This document shows, piece after piece, positions 25,339 through 36,500 of a DNA stretch of 64,000 bases; the first letter of the stretch is position 1; every line of letters begins with the position of its first letter. Origin of the DNA: Pedobacter polysacchareus (lineage in GTDB: Bacteria > Bacteroidota > Bacteroidia > Sphingobacteriales > Sphingobacteriaceae). A model generated the notes under the pieces. It searched no databases, was not told the DNA's origin, and saw nothing but the letters and a program-made list of their open reading frames with translations. The position numbers and the translations under genes are program-made. The stretch lies in NCBI RefSeq assembly GCF_019802255.1, contig NZ_JAHYSS010000005.1, positions 372,001-436,000 on the forward strand, given 5' to 3'.

Positions 25339-28300
25339 TATATTTTATTTAATGCATCCTGTAAAATTCTGGCAAACTCTTCATTATTTGGAGGGTATAA
25401 AAATGTCTCATGGTCACCTGGAACATCATGACGTTCTATGCCTTTATTTGCATATTTGGCCCAGCCAAGAGAATGATTGTCATCCAGATAATACAACCTT
25501 TTCTTTACGGTAAACAGACTGATTTTTACATTCTCCGTCACCATAGTATAATGGTTATGGGCTTGATCATAATTGCTGTAAATCTCCTTTTCATAAGGAC
25601 TAAAATGCAAGGTGTAATCCTCGCCCAATGGTACTTTCGTATCGCTCAACCGGCGTTTGATCATTTGTAACTGATAACGCAGTGTTTCTCCGGGATGACG
25701 GAAAAGGGAACCGATGATAAACGGAATTTTATAAAATTGTCTCTTTATCTTGTTCCATAATTTAACAGATTTAGGAACCGAACTGCCTACATCTCCAGCA
25801 TAAGTATCAAGAATCCCCAAGAATTTCACCTCTTTACCCATTTTTGTCAGCTGTTTGGCCATCTCATATACGATAAAACCACCCAAAGAATAACCGGATA
25901 AATAATAAGGCCCTTTTGGGTGTACCTTTATCACTTCCGACACATACACGGCTGCAATTTCCTCAATACTATTGTAAAGTGGGGTTTCCCGATTTAATCC
26001 CAAGGCCTGTAAGCCATAAAGTGGCTGGTCTTCATCCAGGTATTTACTCATAGATTGGAAAACCAGCACATTTAATCCACCGCCATGAACCATAAACAAT
26101 GGATTTTTACTCCCTGAAGTTTTAATGGGTACCAAGGCATCCCATTGTGCTTCATGTTCATCTGAATTCAGCTTTTTCGCCAGCTTTTGAATGTTTGCAT
26201 TTTCAAAAAGAGTGGCTAATGGCAATCTCTTTCCTGTTTCCTTTTCAATTGCAGCCATTACCTTTACTGCAAGTAAAGAGTGACCACCAAGTTCAAAAAA
26301 GTCGGCAGTAGTATCCATATATTCCAGGCCAAGCACCGCCGACCAGATGTCGAAAATCAGCTGCTCATTCTTATTCTGAGGCAATTCCCTCGTTTGCCAT
26401 TGGTTTTCTGACTTTGGTTGAGGCTTAGGAAGTGCTTTCTTATCAATCTTATGATTAGGGGTAAGTGGGAAAGCTTTCAAAGCAATGAAATCATTCGGAA
26501 CCATATAATCCGGAAGATCACGTCCCAAAATTTCCTTCCATTCCGCAATCGTTTTTTTAGAAAGGAAAAGCTCGTTTGTGGAGATCGGAGTCTTCGCAAA
26601 ATCTGAAGGCTGAGCAGTCTGGAAAAGCCCTGCCATCGGATTTTCAGGGATCAGCAAGGAATTTCCCTCCTTAATGAACAACACATCATAACGGCCATCA
26701 GTGCCATCGGAACTCCAGCGGATATGGGTATTATAACCCATCCTGGAACCTAAATCCCAAAATTCATCAGGGGAAATACCTTGTTCTAGTTCTGCCATCT
26801 GCTGCTTTATCTCGCCAACCAAGGCTGTCGCTGAGGCCGATTTCATCCATTCAAACAGGACGTAATCTTTAGCCGTCCGCGAATTGAATACTCCGTTTAT
26901 CGCAATCGAAGCTGCGCTTTCTTTTTTAAGTAAGGCAGTCAGCGCAGTGATGTTTTTTACCTCTTCCCAGTGCTTTGTTAGAGTTGGAGCTATAGTTTTA
27001 TGATCAGAATTCACATAAATCCATACATCATAATGGTATTTAGTGGTCTCATTTAAAGATGAGCCTCTTCTCAATTGTACATCTACACCAGAAATTTCTG
27101 GCATTATTTTCGGCAATAAATAGAAAAATGCTGGATCAGCTACAAACTCATCCTCGATTCTTACCCGGTTGCTCACTACTTCCTGAAAATCAGGAAGCGA
27201 AGTACTGTCTTTTGCATTGGCCAGATAATCCATCGCATGATACATCGTAAGGCTGTTTTTGCCTTGCATATCCCCAATAAACAAACAGCCGCCTTTTTTT
27301 AAACGTTGTAAAGCAGAACCGATCACTTTGAGAAAGTAATTGGTGTCTGGAAAATATTGGGCCACACTGTGAATCAGGATCAGGTCGAAGGAAGCACCAT
27401 TCATCCCACTGAAATCATCCGCAGCATTAGCTCTTGTGGTAACATGAGCCCATTTTTCCGGATGTGCATCCAGTTTTTGCTGTAGTTTCCCGATCGCTGT
27501 TTCTGCATAATCTGTGGCCAGATAAGAAGTTGCAAAAGGAGCAAGTTCAAACATCAGCTGACCACCGCCACTGCCAATTTCTAAAATATCCTTTGCTTTT
27601 AATGCCTTAATTCTTTGCGCTGAAACCTCCAGCCATTCCGCTGCCTGTTCTACCAGGCTATCACTATTTTTCCATTGTTCCAGCAAAATACCATCAATCT
27701 TTTGTTCCGATTCCGCTTTTCCTGCTGATGATTGTGCGGCCATATCGTAAATGGTATCCCATCGGTCTTTCCAGGAAGGCGTGGTATTTTTGGATTCCAA
27801 ATCTTCTGGAACTACATAAGCAACCAGTCGGGGTTCAGACAATTGGTCTGCTCTGGCCAATACAACTGCTTGTTTTACATCTTTCAGCTCGCTTAAGCAA
27901 TTTTCAATTTCCCCAAGCTCTATCCGGTGACCACGGATTTTTACCTGTTGATCAGACCTGCCCAGGCAGATAATTTCCCCATCTTCAGTAAACTTCCCGA
28001 GATCGCCAGTTTTATAAAGTCTGCTGCCAGCCTTTCCACTAAAAGTATCCTTAATAAATTTTTCGGCGGTTAGCTCCGGCTGATTCAAATAACCAGCGGC
28101 CAACCCCGCACCACCAATTAAAATTTCCCCGATATTTCCCGGAGGAACCAATTGTCCGGTTTCATTTACCAGATAGATACTGGTGTTGTGTATCGGTCTG
28201 CCAATACTGATCAGCTCATCATCTTTTGTAATCTCTTTTACAGTCGACCAGATGGTCGTTTCCGTAGGCCCATACATATTCCATAAGGACGAACATCGCA

Positions 28301-30566
28301 ATAGCAATGCATTAGCCAGGTCTTTAGGGAGTCCTTCTCCACCACACAATACCTTTAAATTAATCGAACTTGTCCAACCTGATGCAATCATCATTCTCCA
28401 GGTAGAAGGAGTGGCCTGCATGATCGTAATCTGATGCTCCCGAATCAGATCTAACAGTAAGCGCCCGTCTCTGGAACTTTCCGTATCACATAAAACCAAT
28501 TCTGCACCGGTAATCAGCGGCAAGTACAATTCCAGGCCTGCAATGTCAAAAGAAATTGTGGTGATGGCCAGTAAACGATCCAAAGGACTAATTCCTGGAA
28601 GGGATTGCATGCTGAGTAGGAAATTAACGAGGTTAGCATGCATGATCTTTACCCCCTTAGGTTTTCCTGTGGAGCCAGACGTATATAATATATAGGCCAG
28701 ATCAGTACCAGAAAGTGGAACTGTCCAGCTTTTAGTCGGACAATGCGCTAAGGACGGCCAAAGATCTTCTATGACTAACTCTTCCGATTCAGACTCATAT
28801 TTACCTTGATGCGCCTTGGAAACCAATAGCATTTTTGCCTTGGAGTCCTCCAGCATATACACAATCCGATCATGCGGGAAATCCGGATCCAATGGCAGAT
28901 AGACTCCGCCAACCTTAAGGATTGCCAATAAACCAATCACCATCTCTATAGAACGGTCACTCGCAATCGCAACAATATCGCCGGTTTTGATCCCCTTATC
29001 CTGTAAATAGGAAGCAAACTGATGAACCCTATCTATCAGGTCCTGATAGGTCAATTTTTCCTTTTTAAAAGTAATCGCTTTCTGATCATGGAATTTTAAA
29101 GCGGCCGCTTCCACCAATTGCAATAAATTCGCATCACTGTCGAAATCAACATCCGTTTGGTTCCATTGCTTCAGTTGAGCTAGCCATTGCTCCGAATTGG
29201 CCAGGCTATGCGCCTGTATGGTTTTGGTCGGGTCTGCAACAAATTCTTTCAGCAGCTTTTCAAAATCCCTGGCCATCTGCTCCATGGTAGCTGCAGTAAA
29301 AAGCTGGGTATTATAAGTCCATTCTAAAGTAAGTCCATTTTTAGAACTGGTCGCATTTAAAAATAGCTCAAATGTCTCATAAGCTCTTGGATTAGAAATC
29401 AGCTCATAACTCAATTGATCAAAGGACACCGAATTGTCCATGCCCATGTCAATATTGAAAACTACTGGAACCAGTGGAACCCTGGAAGGGTCTCTTGGTA
29501 TATTCAGTGCTTTTACCAATTGCCCAAAAGTGAACTTCTGATGGTCATAAGCATCAAAAAAAGCTTTTTTCCTGTTCTTTAGGTAGCTGCCGAATGATAC
29601 ATCCGGATCAATCCTTGTTTTTAAAGGAAGTAGGTTCACACAATGGCCAACCAAACCGAATTTCTCTGTTGCCGCTTGTCCGGCAGCAGGAAGCCCGACT
29701 ACCAGTTCCTGTTGATGGGTTTGCAGGTATAAGAATACCTCAAAAGCACTCAGGAGGGTATTTACCAAGCTGGCGCCTGATGTTGCCCCCATCTTTTTCA
29801 GCTGTGCCACCATTTCTTTAGAAAGATGCAGGTCAAACCGTGATGCTTTATAGGTTCGGAGTGCCGGTCTTGGGAAATCCGTAGGAAGATCCAAGACCGG
29901 GACATGGTCACGATACAGATCCAGCCAGTAATTCAAAGTTTCCTGGTATTCCGGACTATGCTCAAAAGCCATCATTTCAGCAGCATAATCGCTGATTTGA
30001 GGGGCAGGACTAAGAGCTAGGGCTTTACCCTGAACTTTTGAATTGTAAATTTTACTCAGGTCTTCCAGAAATACTCCGGTAGACCAGCCATCACTAATAA
30101 TATGGTGTTTAACAATCGTAAAAAAATGATGGGTCTCGCTAAGTTGATGTACAAACAATCGCAGCAATGGGCCTTCCTGTAAGTCAAAAATGAGCTGCAT
30201 TTCCTGTTCAATAAAGCCATTCAGTACCAACTTCTGATCGCTTTCCTGAGTAATATCAAAAACTGTAAGCGCAATTGGCAATGTTTTATAGATGATCAGC
30301 GTTTCTCCATTCGGACTTACGGTAGCACGTAGGGCCTCATGTCTATCCACCACTTCTTGTAATGCAGCAGTAAAATGATCCAGCTGAAACGCACCCTCAA
30401 GATCCAAAGAAACAGATTCATTGTAAGCCAGATTTGCTGCTGCTTCCCCAATCATGCAGGACAGCCAGATTTCTTTCTGTGGCTCATTCGTGAACACAAT
30501 CTTTTCAATCTCCTTCTTTTCTTCAAAGGGGTCAAAATCAACTGGTATAAAAGTATATAAAGACAT
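25338..30566 (-). CDS. NRPS: C-A(N-methyltransferase)-PCP-TE, predicted sarcosine module
   Basis: The 1742-residue protein shows a condensation domain (about 25-455, HHxxxDG at 154-160), an adenylation domain (about 490-1330), a PCP (about 1395-1460, GGHSLL with Ser1430) and a thioesterase (about 1490-1742, GYSLGG with Ser1560). A methyltransferase domain of about 240 residues is inserted in the late adenylation part (EIGSGGG near 996 and SVAQYFP after it). This is the usual place for N-methyltransferases of NRPS. Specificity residues read by eye are D-I-L-Q-C-G-M-I-W-K, close to the glycine code DILQLGMIWK. N-methylation of Gly would give sarcosine. The gene starts 12 bases after the PKS-NRPS stop and in the same frame. 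Confidence 0.93.
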   Translation of the reverse strand: MSLYTFIPVDFDPFEEKKEIEKIVFTNEPQKEIWLSCMIGEAAANLAYNESVSLDLEGAFQLDHFTAALQEVVDRHEALRATVSPNGETLIIYKTLPIALTVFDITQESDQKLVLNGFIEQEMQLIFDLQEGPLLRLFVHQLSETHHFFTIVKHHIISDGWSTGVFLEDLSKIYNSKVQGKALALSPAPQISDYAAEMMAFEHSPEYQETLNYWLDLYRDHVPVLDLPTDFPRPALRTYKASRFDLHLSKEMVAQLKKMGATSGASLVNTLLSAFEVFLYLQTHQQELVVGLPAAGQAATEKFGLVGHCVNLLPLKTRIDPDVSFGSYLKNRKKAFFDAYDHQKFTFGQLVKALNIPRDPSRVPLVPVVFNIDMGMDNSVSFDQLSYELISNPRAYETFELFLNATSSKNGLTLEWTYNTQLFTAATMEQMARDFEKLLKEFVADPTKTIQAHSLANSEQWLAQLKQWNQTDVDFDSDANLLQLVEAAALKFHDQKAITFKKEKLTYQDLIDRVHQFASYLQDKGIKTGDIVAIASDRSIEMVIGLLAILKVGGVYLPLDPDFPHDRIVYMLEDSKAKMLLVSKAHQGKYESESEELVIEDLWPSLAHCPTKSWTVPLSGTDLAYILYTSGSTGKPKGVKIMHANLVNFLLSMQSLPGISPLDRLLAITTISFDIAGLELYLPLITGAELVLCDTESSRDGRLLLDLIREHQITIMQATPSTWRMMIASGWTSSINLKVLCGGEGLPKDLANALLLRCSSLWNMYGPTETTIWSTVKEITKDDELISIGRPIHNTSIYLVNETGQLVPPGNIGEILIGGAGLAAGYLNQPELTAEKFIKDTFSGKAGSRLYKTGDLGKFTEDGEIICLGRSDQQVKIRGHRIELGEIENCLSELKDVKQAVVLARADQLSEPRLVAYVVPEDLESKNTTPSWKDRWDTIYDMAAQSSAGKAESEQKIDGILLEQWKNSDSLVEQAAEWLEVSAQRIKALKAKDILEIGSGGGQLMFELAPFATSYLATDYAETAIGKLQQKLDAHPEKWAHVTTRANAADDFSGMNGASFDLILIHSVAQYFPDTNYFLKVIGSALQRLKKGGCLFIGDMQGKNSLTMYHAMDYLANAKDSTSLPDFQEVVSNRVRIEDEFVADPAFFYLLPKIMPEISGVDVQLRRGSSLNETTKYHYDVWIYVNSDHKTIAPTLTKHWEEVKNITALTALLKKESAASIAINGVFNSRTAKDYVLFEWMKSASATALVGEIKQQMAELEQGISPDEFWDLGSRMGYNTHIRWSSDGTDGRYDVLFIKEGNSLLIPENPMAGLFQTAQPSDFAKTPISTNELFLSKKTIAEWKEILGRDLPDYMVPNDFIALKAFPLTPNHKIDKKALPKPQPKSENQWQTRELPQNKNEQLIFDIWSAVLGLEYMDTTADFFELGGHSLLAVKVMAAIEKETGKRLPLATLFENANIQKLAKKLNSDEHEAQWDALVPIKTSGSKNPLFMVHGGGLNVLVFQSMSKYLDEDQPLYGLQALGLNRETPLYNSIEEIAAVYVSEVIKVHPKGPYYLSGYSLGGFIVYEMAKQLTKMGKEVKFLGILDTYAGDVGSSVPKSVKLWNKIKRQFYKIPFIIGSLFRHPGETLRYQLQMIKRRLSDTKVPLGEDYTLHFSPYEKEIYSNYDQAHNHYTMVTENVKISLFTVKKRLYYLDDNHSLGWAKYANKGIERHDVPGDHETFLYPPNNEEFARILQDALNKI

Positions 30567-30578
30567 TAAATTTCTTGT

Positions 30579-33500
30579 TTAATTTACCTGAAGATATTTC
30601 CCTGGATTCTTTTCATCCTCAACAAACCAAGCTGGGTTACCTTCTTTATCTTTCCCCAATCTGGCATTTGGTACTGGCGGACTATTAAATATATCCATTT
30701 TTGCCGGTATTTTTTCCGTTTCTGCAGGATGGCTATATATCGGAATAAATCCAGCCTTTTTAAGCTCCATCAGGCTGTCTTCGAAACTGTTAATGATCTT
30801 GTCAATGTCGCCCTGACTATGAGCAGTGGTCAGGAAGCAAGAAAATCCTTCCAATATATGGATGCCTTTTAAACGCATTAGCGTAAAGAACAACTCCGTA
30901 TAGGCATAGTCTTCTAAGAACTTAACTCGCCATAAAGAACCAAACTGCGCAATAAACATCGGAACATCCAGTTTCTTAATGATGGCGTTTAAAGTATCCG
31001 CAATGTATTTTGTTTGATCATTTAAGCCCGACTGTAATCCCGGACCTTGTTCCTTCATATAGGTCAAAGAAGCTTTAGCTGTAGCCAATGCCAATGGATG
31101 ACGTACAAAAGTACCTGCAAAATAGGTGACGCCAATTTCAGGAATAGAGTCATCACCATATTGCCAGAAACCACCATCCAGTGCATCCATAAACTTCCTC
31201 TTTCCGGCAATTATCCCAATTGAAATTCCTGCTCCAGCTACTTTTCCGTAAGTACCCAGATCAGCCTTGATGTCAAATAGTCCTTGTGTACCGCGAGGGT
31301 GGAAACGGAAGCCGGAAATAACCTCATCAAAAATTAAGGCCGTCCCAGCTTCTTCAGTCAGGGTTCTCAGCGATTTCAAAAAGGCAATCGGCTGAAATTC
31401 CGGTCTCCGGCTCTGCACTGGCTCTACCAATACAGCAGCAAGCTCATGCGCGCGTTCCTTGATAATCCTTAACGATTCGTCCGTTCCATAATCCAGAATC
31501 AGCATATTTTGTACAGCTTCGGGCATAATACCTGGTGCCGCAGGAAAAGATTTCAATTTTTTACTGCCTCTCACAATCACTTCATCCACAATTCCATGGT
31601 AGGAACCGGTAAAAGCAACAATTAAGGAACGGCCAGTTACAGTACGTGCAATTCTCATGGCCCCCAAAACTGCTTCCGAACCCGTATTACAAAGTGCAGA
31701 ACGGTCGAAATCAGTAAACTCACAAATCAATTTACTCACTTCTCCGGCAAGCTCATGCTGCGGACCAATTTCATAACCCTTTTCAATTTGATCCAGCAAG
31801 GCATTTTTAATGACATCAGGCTGATACCCCAGCATATTTGAACCGAATCCATTGAGGGCATCGATATACTCGTTTCCATCCAGATCCCAGAATTTGCTGC
31901 CTTTAGATTTATTGATTACAATAGAATAAACCAGTTCTTTAGTTGCCGGTTTAAATCCGGAAACAACCCTTGGATCGGCCATGTGCGACCTGTTTTCCTG
32001 GGTATAGCGCTTGCTGGATGCAGTCTTTTGTGTATAACGGGCGGTCAGGTCGTCCAAATAGGCTTGCTGTGCGGGGCTTAAGGCCGCAGATTGTTTCTCT
32101 ATTTTCGGACTGGCACCAAAAGGTTTTTTAATTTCTACCAACTCTTCCGGTGTTAAGTCCGGAGTTTTTCCATTCCTCAATGTCAGCGCCTCTTGTGGCG
32201 GTACAGGAGGAGTCACCATCACAGATACGCTGTTTTGCGCAATCGGAGCAGGGCTGCCTTGCAATAAAGCGACTTGTCTAGCCAATAATTGGATTTGCTG
32301 ACTGATCAAATCTATCGCAGCAACAGAATTTTGCGGGTGATATCCTACATGGTTTCCATTTGAGGAGGTATTCCATGAATTTACTGCTGGAGCCGTTGGA
32401 GGAGCAATACTAGCTGAGGACACAGCTGTAGCATTTTCAGGAGGCAATTGCTGGTCAAGATAATTGGCCAGTAATTCCAGATTACTAAACTCCTCATTCA
32501 ACTGGCGAAAAGTAACCGGTACTTGGAAACTCTTCTTTAAAGCAATTGCAATCTGGGTTAACAGCAGGGAATCTAATCCCATTTCTATAAAGCTCATCTC
32601 CGCAGAAGCGTCCTGCATATCGATTCCTGAAGTGTTTTCCAGAATGTCTTTGATCTGACTAATTAAGGATTGCTTTCTCATTACTGCTGTAGTTTGTTGG
32701 TTTGATGAAATTTGGCTTTCTTCTACTGGATTAAAAGTAAAAGGAGCATTAAAATTGGTTGAAACAGGCGCTTCGACCCAGTATTTTATTTTATTAAAGG
32801 CGTATGTAGGCAGGTCAACTAACCTGATGCGTTTTTCTTCTTTATAAAATGCAGTCCAATCAGGTTGGTATCCATTTAGCCAAAGCTGGCCAAATGCCTT
32901 TAATAAGCTATGGTAAGCTGATTCCTGGTCTTTTGGCATTTCCAGGGAACTAATGATCAGGTTGTTTTTTCCTTGTGGCTGCTGACGTAAAAATGTGGCG
33001 GTGGCATTGCCAGGTCCCATTTCAATAAATGCTTTTCCAGGGTTTTCTGCTAGTAATTCAGCTGCAGCATCGTCAAATAAGACAGACGAACGAAGATGGT
33101 TTGCCCAATATGTAGGATCCGTAGCCTCCTGATCTGTCATTTTTCTCCCTTTTACAGTCGAATAGATAGGGATCAGCGGAGCATTGAACTTCAATTGCAG
33201 CAGCTCTTTTGTGAAAGGTTCCAGCACAGGATCCATCATATAAGAATGGAAAGCATGACTGGTATGCAGTAACCTGTTGGCGATTTCTTTTTCATTTAAC
33301 AAGACACTAAATGCGGCAATGGCATCATCCGGTCCTGCCAATACACAAAGGTCTGGGGAATTGATGGCCGCAATAGCAATTTCGGCTGGAAGCAAGGGTC
33401 TTAATGTCTCTGCTTTTTCACGTACCGAAAGCATACTTCCACCAGGAAGCTCACTCATGAGCTGTCCCCGCGTGGCGATGATGTTTAAAGCGTCGGGCAG

Positions 33501-36500
33501 GCTGAGGACACCCGCAAAATGCGCGGCTGCAAATTCCCCAATGCTATGACCAATGAAAGCGGAAGGTAAAACACCCCAGCTCATCCATAATTTACCCAAA
33601 GCATAGCCGATCATAAACAAGGCTGGCTGACTATATTTCGTGTTTTTCAACTGCTCTTCCGCGGCCTGGTTGATTTCCTGAGGATAGATAATGTCTAAAA
33701 GGCTTTCCTGTAATTTAGGCATCAAAATCGCATTACATTCCTCCATCGCCATGCGAAACACAGGTTCATGGTCATATAGTGCTTTTCCCATGCCTGGGAA
33801 TTGTGCCCCTTGTCCGGGGAATGTGAAAACCACTTCTCTGATGGTTCCAGGGTTTTTCTTGGTTTGTCCAGCAGCTAAGCTATTGCCCAGTTCTATTTTA
33901 AGGGATTCCAGATCTGCAGCCAGTACAAATCTTCGGAATGGAAATGATTTTCTATGTTGGTTTAAAGTGTAGGCAATGTCTGGAAGGGCTAAATCAGAAT
34001 CATTGGCCAGGTAGGCTGCAAGCTTTTCTCCATATTGATTTAAACTCTGTTCGTTTTTAGCAGACCAGCTGATCAGTTGCAATGGGCGAGAAGGGCCAGC
34101 AATTGGGCTCGCCGAAACCTGATTGGCGTGTGATTCCAGAATGATATGCACATTGGTACCGCCAACGCCAAACGAGCTGACTCCTGCAAGGCGATGTTGG
34201 CCTCCCCAGTCCGTCAGCCTTGTATTTACAATAAAAGGGCTGTTCTCAAAGTCTATATTCGGATTTGCATGTTCATAATTTATACTGGCAGGAATCTGCT
34301 GGTGATAAAGGGCCAGACTAGCTTTAATCAATCCGGTAACGCCTGCCGCACAGGTCAGGTGGCCGAAATTGCTTTTTACCGATCCAATCGCACAGTATTG
34401 TTTCTTTTCCTGCAGACCAAAAGCCAGGTTTAATCCTTCAATTTCTATCGGATCACCTAATGGAGTTGCAGTGCCATGGGTTTCTATATAGCTGATCTTT
34501 GCTGGATCAACACCTGCATCATCAATGGCCATTCTAATGGCAGCAGCCTGTCCTTCTGCACTTGGTGCGGTAAAACTGCCTTTGCCACCACCGTCGTTGC
34601 TAATTCCTATCCCTTTAATTAAGGCGTAGATCTGATCTCCATCTCTTAATGCCGCAGCTTTGCTTTTCAATAAAACAACGCCAGCACCATCACTAAAAAC
34701 AGTGCCTTCGGCTGCGGCATCGAATGGCCGGCAATGACCGTCATTGCTCAGCATAGCACCTTCTTCATAAAGATGGCCTACATTCACTGGAGCATTAATG
34801 GTGGCGCCACCGGCAAGTGCCATTTCGCATTGCCCGCTTCTAATGCTCTGTACGGCTTGTGCAACGGCCAGTAGGGAAGTAGAACAGGCAGATTGAACGT
34901 TGACTGCCGGTCCTTTTAGATTGAAGGTGTAAGCGGTTCTGGTAGCCACATAATCTTTATCATTGACGGTTACCACCTGGAACCTGCCTACATTGTCGAT
35001 CAGATCTGAATTGGGCAATACATTATTGGCATAATAGGTATTCACACGGACGCCGGCAAAAACACCGGTTGGCCCTTCGTAATTGCCAGCTGCATAGCCG
35101 GTTTTTTCCAATACCTGCCAGGCAATTTCTAAAAATATACGCTGCTGCGGGTCCATTAGCTCAGCAAGCTTTGGTGTAATGCCAAAGAATGCGGCATCAA
35201 AGCCCTGTACCTCTTTTACAATTCCTCGTGCTTTTACATAATCAGGATGATTCCTGATTTCTGCAGGAAAGCTCGGATCAAGTTCCTCCTCTGTAAAAAA
35301 GGTGGTGCTTTCTTTTCCGGCTTTCAGGAGTTCCCAAAGTTCAGCTACGCCATCTGCACCTGGAAAACGACCGCTCATACCAATTACCGCAATATCGCGG
35401 TCCTCATTGGCTAAAATGTTACTCTTCTTAAAAGTAGTCAGGCTTTCCTTTCCATCGAGAAAGGCAGCAAGGTCTTTTATAATTGGAAACTGATAAAGTC
35501 TGGTGATCGCCAGATGTATACCATGACGGGTTTTTAATAAGGCAATGGATTTTTGAGCCAGCAGGGAATTGCCTCCAAGCTCAAAAAAGTTATCTTCAAT
35601 ACCAACTCTACTCAGGCCAAGAATTTCCTTCCAGATTTCTGAAATCTGATTTTCTCTCTCATAATTGGGCGCTTGATAGGGATTGCTCAATAGGCTGGTC
35701 ACATCTGGATCAGGTAAAGCGGCTTTATTCACTTTTCCATTCGGACTAAAAGGTAAGGCTTCCAGCTGTACAATCAGCTGTGGCACCATATAATTAGGTA
35801 GTTTGCTTTCTAAATAGCTGATCAGCGTTTTCTTGTCGTAGTTTTCATGAACCACTACATAAGCAATCAGTCTTTTATCACCCAGCTGATTTTCTCTCGC
35901 CAGAATGACACCTTGTTTGATGCCTGGGGCAGTTTGCAGAATGCTTTCAATCTCTCCGAGCTCAATTCTGTAGCCTCTGATTTTCACCTGATCATCAATA
36001 CGACCCAGGTATTCAATCTCTCCATCTGCACGTTTTTTACCAAGATCGCCGGTCAGGTATAAACGTGCTCCGGGTTCATTGGAAATGAAATCTTTTACAA
36101 AACGTTCTGCAGTGAGTTCCGGGCGGTTCAAATAGCCACGTGCCAAACCAGAGCCACCTATATAGATTTCTCCTGGTTCATCGGTTCCAGCCTCCTGAAG
36201 TTCGGCATTGAGCACATATACTTTTGCATCACTAAAGGGCTTGCCAATTGGGATGGTATGTTGATATTCGGTGTTTTCATTAATCAGGTGCAGCAGTTTT
36301 CCAATGGTGGTTTCTGTAGGACCATAGTGGTTTACCATGCGGCAGGTATTAGATAGGGGACTGTTGATTTCGTTAACCATGCTGGCACTCAATGCTTCGC
36401 CCCCAAATATCAGCAGTTTTGCAGGCATTAAATCAATGCCATCTAGCGCCAGTGACTTCCAGTGGGATGGTACAATTTTCAGACAGTCTATCGCCTGATC

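Noticed and set aside
25410-36062. Many plus-strand open frames opposite the NRPS and PKS genes
   Set aside because: They are antisense shadows; the domain motifs lie on the minus strand.
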